The notes under the pieces were generated by a model. That model made no database searches. It saw only the letters and a list, made by a program, of their open reading frames with translations, and was not told where the DNA came from. Of a stretch of 64,000 nucleotides of DNA, positions 61,985-64,000 are shown piece by piece. The first letter of the stretch is position 1; every line of letters starts with the position of its first letter. Origin of the DNA: Flavobacteriaceae bacterium Ga0077528 (GTDB lineage Bacteria; Bacteroidota; Bacteroidia; Flavobacteriales; Flavobacteriaceae); the NCBI GenBank assembly GCA_001464475.1, contig LNDX01000005.1, positions 62,001 to 126,000 on the forward strand. Direction: 5' to 3'. The translations under genes were made by a program, and so were the position numbers.

Positions 61985-64000
61985 ATGCTTGAAAAAATCA
62001 TCGCCTTTAGCTTAAAAAACAAACTAATAGTTTTACTATTTACACTAGGAATTTTCGGATTCGGAGTATATTCTGTATTCCAAATTTCAATTGGTGCTGT
62101 GCCAGATGTAACTAATAATCAGGTTCAAGTAATTACAACTTCTAGAAATCTTTCCACTCAAGATATTGAACAATTCATTACTTATCCAGTAGAAATTGAA
62201 ATGGCAAACTTGCCTGGAGTAAAAGAAATTCGCTCTATTTCAAAATTTGGACTTTCTGTAGTAACCATTGTTTTTGAAGACGATATGGGTTCGTATCTTC
62301 CAAGACAATTAATTGCCGAAAAAATAAAAACAGCTTCCGAAAAAATACCTCAAGGTTTTGGAACTCCAGAAATGGGTCCAATCACAACTGGTTTAGGTGA
62401 AATTTATCAATATGTTTTAGATGTTAAACCTGAATATAAAAATCAATATTCTGTAACCGATTTAAGAACCATTCAAGATTGGGTTGTAAAACGTCAATTA
62501 TCTGGAATAAAAGGTGTTGTAGAAATAAATACTTGGGGAGGTTATTTAAAACAATATGAAGTTGCCATAAATTCATCTAAACTTAAAGCGATGAATATTT
62601 CAACTATTGATGTTTTCAATGCTTTAGAAAATAACAATAGCATTGCTGGTGGCGCTTACATTGAAAAGGTAAATCAAAGCTATTTTATTCGTGGCGAAGG
62701 AAAAGTAAAATCGCTTGATGACATAGAAAATATTGTTGTTAAAAATGACAATGGAATTCCAATTTATGTAAAAGATGTAGCACAAATTGGTTTTGGAAGT
62801 GCCAATCGTTTTGGAGCAATTACCGGAAATGGAGAAGGAGAGAAGGTACTTGGGCAAGTAATGATGCTAAAAGGAGGAAACTCTAAGCAAGTAATTGGTG
62901 ATGTAAAAGCAAGAGTTGCCGAAATCGAAAAAACATTACCAAAAGGCGTTTATATCAACCCATTTTTAGAAAGAAGTGAACTAGTCGGAAAAACTACTTT
63001 TACTGTAGCAGAAAACCTTATTTTAGGTTGTTTAATTGTAATTTTTGTAGTCGTTCTTTTGTTAGGAAATTGGCGTTCAGGATTGGTTGTTGCTTCAGTA
63101 ATTCCATTATGTTTATTATTTGCAATTTCGTTTATGAACATCTTTGGAATTGATGCAAACTTAATGAGTTTAGGCGCAATAGATTTCGGGATTATAATTG
63201 ATGGAGCCGTAATTATTGTTGAGTTTATCGCTTTTCAAATTGCTCACAAATCAAGACATTTAGTTAATTTATCCAAAGAGGAACGTCAAATTCAAATTGA
63301 TGAAATCACTTATAAAAGTGCTTCCAAAATGATGAATTCAGCTGTTTTTGGTCAGTTAATTATTCTAATAGTTTTCATTCCAATTCTTTCACTATCTGGC
63401 GTTGAAGGAAAAATGTTCAAACCAATGGCAATGACATTTAGTTTTGCATTAGTAGGAGCAATGCTACTTTGTTTCACTTATGTTCCTGTAGTTTCTTCAT
63501 TGTTTTTAAAACCTAAAGAAGAAAATCCAAATTCTTTTTCTTCTCGATTAATAACCAAAATGAATTCGTGGTATTTGCCTGTAATCACTTGGGCTCTAAG
63601 TAATACTAAGAAAGTAATTTATGGAGCCATATCATTATTAGTCTTTGCAATCGTACTTTTTACAACAATGGGTGGCGAGTTTATTCCTACTTTAGATGAA
63701 GGTGATTTTGTAATTCAACCGGTTTTAAAAACAGGGACTTCATTGACTAAAACAATAGAAACAACTACCAAAATTGAAAAAATAATTCTAAAAAATTTCC
63801 CAGAAGTTACGCAAGTTGTAAGTAGAATTGGAGCAGCTGAAGTGCCAACCGATCCAATGAGCATGGAAGAATCGGATGTTATTGTAAAACTGAAACCAAA
63901 AGGTGATTGGGTTTCTGCAGATTCAAAAGACGAATTAGCAGATAAAATTAAAACTGAGATAGAAAAGCAAATTCCAAACATGGAAATCGAATTCACGCAA
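61985..64000 (+). CDS. CzcA/CusA-family heavy-metal efflux RND permease, partial
   Basis: The gene starts at the ATG at 61985 and is open to the end of the window: 672 residues, about 60-65% of a typical 1000-1060-residue HME-RND pump. The first helix (KLIVLLFTLGIFGFG, about 13-27) precedes the porter domain. The signature GAIDFGIIIDGAVIIVE (397-413), with Asp400 and Asp406, is diagnostic of this family, whose members export Cu+, Ag+, Zn2+, Co2+ or Cd2+ in a proton-driven tripartite complex. PMSMEESDV near the end could hold a Met for metal relay, as in CusA. The substrate cannot be fixed. Confidence 0.93.
   Translation, partial: MLEKIIAFSLKNKLIVLLFTLGIFGFGVYSVFQISIGAVPDVTNNQVQVITTSRNLSTQDIEQFITYPVEIEMANLPGVKEIRSISKFGLSVVTIVFEDDMGSYLPRQLIAEKIKTASEKIPQGFGTPEMGPITTGLGEIYQYVLDVKPEYKNQYSVTDLRTIQDWVVKRQLSGIKGVVEINTWGGYLKQYEVAINSSKLKAMNISTIDVFNALENNNSIAGGAYIEKVNQSYFIRGEGKVKSLDDIENIVVKNDNGIPIYVKDVAQIGFGSANRFGAITGNGEGEKVLGQVMMLKGGNSKQVIGDVKARVAEIEKTLPKGVYINPFLERSELVGKTTFTVAENLILGCLIVIFVVVLLLGNWRSGLVVASVIPLCLLFAISFMNIFGIDANLMSLGAIDFGIIIDGAVIIVEFIAFQIAHKSRHLVNLSKEERQIQIDEITYKSASKMMNSAVFGQLIILIVFIPILSLSGVEGKMFKPMAMTFSFALVGAMLLCFTYVPVVSSLFLKPKEENPNSFSSRLITKMNSWYLPVITWALSNTKKVIYGAISLLVFAIVLFTTMGGEFIPTLDEGDFVIQPVLKTGTSLTKTIETTTKIEKIILKNFPEVTQVVSRIGAAEVPTDPMSMEESDVIVKLKPKGDWVSADSKDELADKIKTEIEKQIPNMEIEFTQ

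Overview
The window is chromosomal DNA from a member of the Flavobacteriia, most likely Flavobacterium or a close relative. The evidence is the low GC content, promoters of the TTG / TAnnTTTG type, proteins ending in type IX secretion (T9SS) sorting domains, bacillithiol synthesis (BshA), a fused LpxC-FabZ, a fused alpha/beta 2-oxoacid dehydrogenase E1, and many short lipoproteins and beta-barrel proteins. No rRNA, tRNA, CRISPR array, insertion sequence or integrase was seen. About 63 protein genes are supported, including one 45-residue membrane protein at 28508-28645 and an RND efflux gene cut by the right edge.

Layout. 1-2257: end of an ABC ATPase gene, then acetyl-CoA synthetase. 2492-5230: a leucine-rich-repeat T9SS protein lying between the real acs 3' end and a decayed second copy of that 3' end with its terminator. 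5229-9847 (minus): small membrane and secreted proteins of unknown role around a compact two-gene unit, a HEPN-like protein followed by an ORC/STAND-like P-loop ATPase. 9919-18685: RidA, LptD, then a forward run of cell-wall amidase, MCE/MlaD-like protein, membrane 4Fe-4S protein, HAD-like protein and a CCG-domain Fe-S protein. 18701-23335: a GH3 plus beta-lactamase-fold fusion, BshA and a PrcB-like lipoprotein. 23369-31296: secreted and outer-membrane proteins, chorismate synthase, a dicarboxylate symporter, a second T9SS protein, a DCC-family protein and a MutS2-like ATPase. 31380-39665: uracil-DNA glycosylase, then a long minus-strand run of small cytosolic enzymes. 39988-43985: E1 fusion, SRPBCC and HD-domain proteins. 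44105-50266: the lipid A block lpxD, lpxC-fabZ, lpxA, efp, a second lpxD-like gene, an NTF2-like gene and sucD. 50343-56679: di-haem peroxidase, fabG, a VWA-like membrane protein and an LTA-synthase-like sulfatase. 56874-64000: thioredoxin, ApbE, DUF4266 and DUF3570 in a tight cassette, then a two-component system and a CzcA/CusA-type efflux pump.

How the genes work together. Much of the window builds or maintains the envelope: lipid A synthesis (LpxD/C/A), LPS export (LptD), lipid trafficking (MlaD-like), peptidoglycan turnover (amidase, GH3 fusion), and surface or secreted proteins. Central metabolism is represented by acs, sucD, fabG and the E1 fusion. The right end looks like a redox (flavin-transfer) cassette followed by a metal-responsive regulator and efflux pump.

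Three points stand out. (1) The HEPN-like plus ATPase pair has the organisation of a candidate defence or RNase-effector system. (2) At least eight intergenic tandem arrays have different sequences but the same 7-bp period. All lie between genes read in the same direction, and three are associated with inverted repeats with an 11-nt loop. (3) A fossil copy of the acs tail marks an old duplication or insertion around the LRR gene. Homology statements come from motif recognition by eye; no database search was possible.
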